Of a stretch of 64,000 bases of DNA, positions 63,030 through 64,000 are shown piece by piece. The notes below the pieces were generated by a model. It was not told where the DNA came from and ran no database searches. It saw only the letters and a list, made by a program, of their open reading frames with translations. The position numbers and the translations under genes were made by a program. The DNA is from Aphidius gifuensis. Its lineage: Eukaryota; Arthropoda; Insecta; Hymenoptera; Braconidae. Location of the stretch: positions 26,444,154 to 26,508,153 of the forward strand of contig NC_057788.1 of the NCBI RefSeq assembly GCF_014905175.1. The letters are read 5' to 3'. Every line of letters starts with the position of its first letter. The first letter of the stretch is position 1.

Positions 63030-64000
63030 CTGAAACAAATTAAAATAAATACAGAAAATTAATATTTATAAATAAAATAATCAAAATATTCTTGCAACAA
63101 TTATCCAATTATATTATTATATTTATTTTATTTTTTCAATAAATAAATATATAATTATTATTTATTTTTTTTTAAGAAAAACTAGTTATTTATATAAAAA
63201 TAATTTATCAGCTTTTTTTATAAATTATTTTTAATTTTTTATTCAAGTAGAAAAATCATGTTGAACAAGTTTTAAAATAACGTGTGCGATCGTGTGTCAA
63301 GATGGCATAATAAAATGTCATTTTTCATAAGGCCATTTGTATAATATATAAAAATAAATAATAATATATATTTTAAATAAAATTAAAAATAGTCAAGTTG
63401 ATAAGAAAATTAATGTAATAAAAACATTGCTATTTATAAAGATTATGCTAATGAGACAAGATGATTTTGTTTATTTTTATTTTTTATTTTATTATCATAT
63501 GTAATCGTTTTATCTATGATGATGTTAAATAAGAAAAAATAAATAAATAGATAAATAAATTTTACAAATAAAAAATTTAGGGCTATATAGGTAACATTTA
63601 ACTTGGCTCTTTAAGATATACCCAATTAATTAATAATCCACAATCACGCGACTACCATTAATAGTGTTCCTACTTGTATTTGCATCAGTACACGGTCAAT
63701 AGACAACTTAATTTTTTTTTCTCTTAATTTCTATATATACTTATTTACCTTTATTTATTTTTTATTATATTGGCCTTGAACTTTTTGCATATATCAAGGT
63801 TAAATGAAATTAATCTTAATTAATTAATGATCTAAACGACAACAACGCGCCACGTTTTCTTAATTTGTTACCAGATGAATTTTCTCATTCTCTTTGTGGA
63901 TACATATATATATTTATTAAGTATATATATATACTTGATTCAAACACGTTACAGAGAAATTCCATTGGTGCAGTCACGTAGCCATTAAGCAAACTCAAGT
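63030..64000. other. upstream intron or 5' flank of the CABIT-like gene
   Basis: Very AT-rich DNA with no exon I can support on either strand. A minus-strand GCCATCTTGACA (plus-strand 63,296-63,307) resembles a YY1-type element in a slightly GC-richer patch, and an ATATATAT palindrome lies at about 63,903-63,940. The missing 5' exon of the CABIT-like gene most likely lies beyond 64,000. Confidence 0.45.

Noticed and set aside
1..64000. tRNA, rRNA, CRISPR arrays, and transposons with clear terminal repeats
   Set aside because: I looked for GTTCGA-type T-loops, repeat-spacer arrays, inverted terminal repeats with target duplications, and reverse transcriptase or transposase motifs. None was found by eye.

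Overview
The window is strongly AT-rich animal nuclear DNA with many short introns (about 60-120 bp), homopolymer A/T runs and single-domain genes of insect type. The conserved proteins (VWA8, a DDX24-type helicase, a CABIT-like protein, chymotrypsin-family serine proteases, a SIAH-like RING protein) fit an insect. Base composition and gene style suggest a small-genome hymenopteran, perhaps a parasitoid wasp, but that is inference; nothing in the sequence proves the order.

Layout. Bases 1-20,400 are almost free of recognisable genes. They hold AT-rich filler with short GC-richer islands, some exon-like blocks (155-250, 2527-2622, 10,036-10,680) and a clear promoter plus first exon on the minus strand at about 15,831-16,330. 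At 20,452-21,712 (+) lies a two-exon gene for a SIAH-like RING protein with six evenly built C-C-H-C fingers. Bases 21,713-35,676 are again mostly non-coding, with candidate exons near 25.5, 26.5, 27.1 and 35.2 kb and a perfect DR1 nuclear-receptor element at 31,029.

From 35,677 to 41,420 (+) there are three tandem, complete, secreted chymotrypsin/elastase-like serine proteases, each with its own TATATAAACT core promoter. Next comes a poorly understood interval (41.4-44.5 kb) with a 207-bp duplication. On the minus strand follow a Cys/His-repeat protein (47,525-44,577), then VWA8 (57,381-47,877; 14 exons, 1,842 residues, all splice junctions phase-consistent). A complete intronless gene for an unrecognised 341-residue protein (55,535-54,510) with its own TATA box sits inside VWA8 intron 4 on the same strand. 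VWA8 shares a roughly 600-bp head-to-head promoter with a DDX24/Mak5-type RNA helicase (57,984-60,349, +). The helicase converges on a CABIT-like protein gene (63,029-60,853, minus) whose 5' end lies outside the window.

How the genes relate. The three proteases are a recent local family, probably gut or other secreted digestive enzymes, with elastase-like specificity pockets. VWA8 (mitochondrial AAA+/VWA ATPase) and the helicase (ribosome biogenesis) are housekeeping genes that share a promoter region. The nested gene and the Cys/His-repeat protein are the least explained and the most worth following up. Exon coordinates were worked out by hand from splice sites and reading-frame continuity; no database search or transcript evidence was available.
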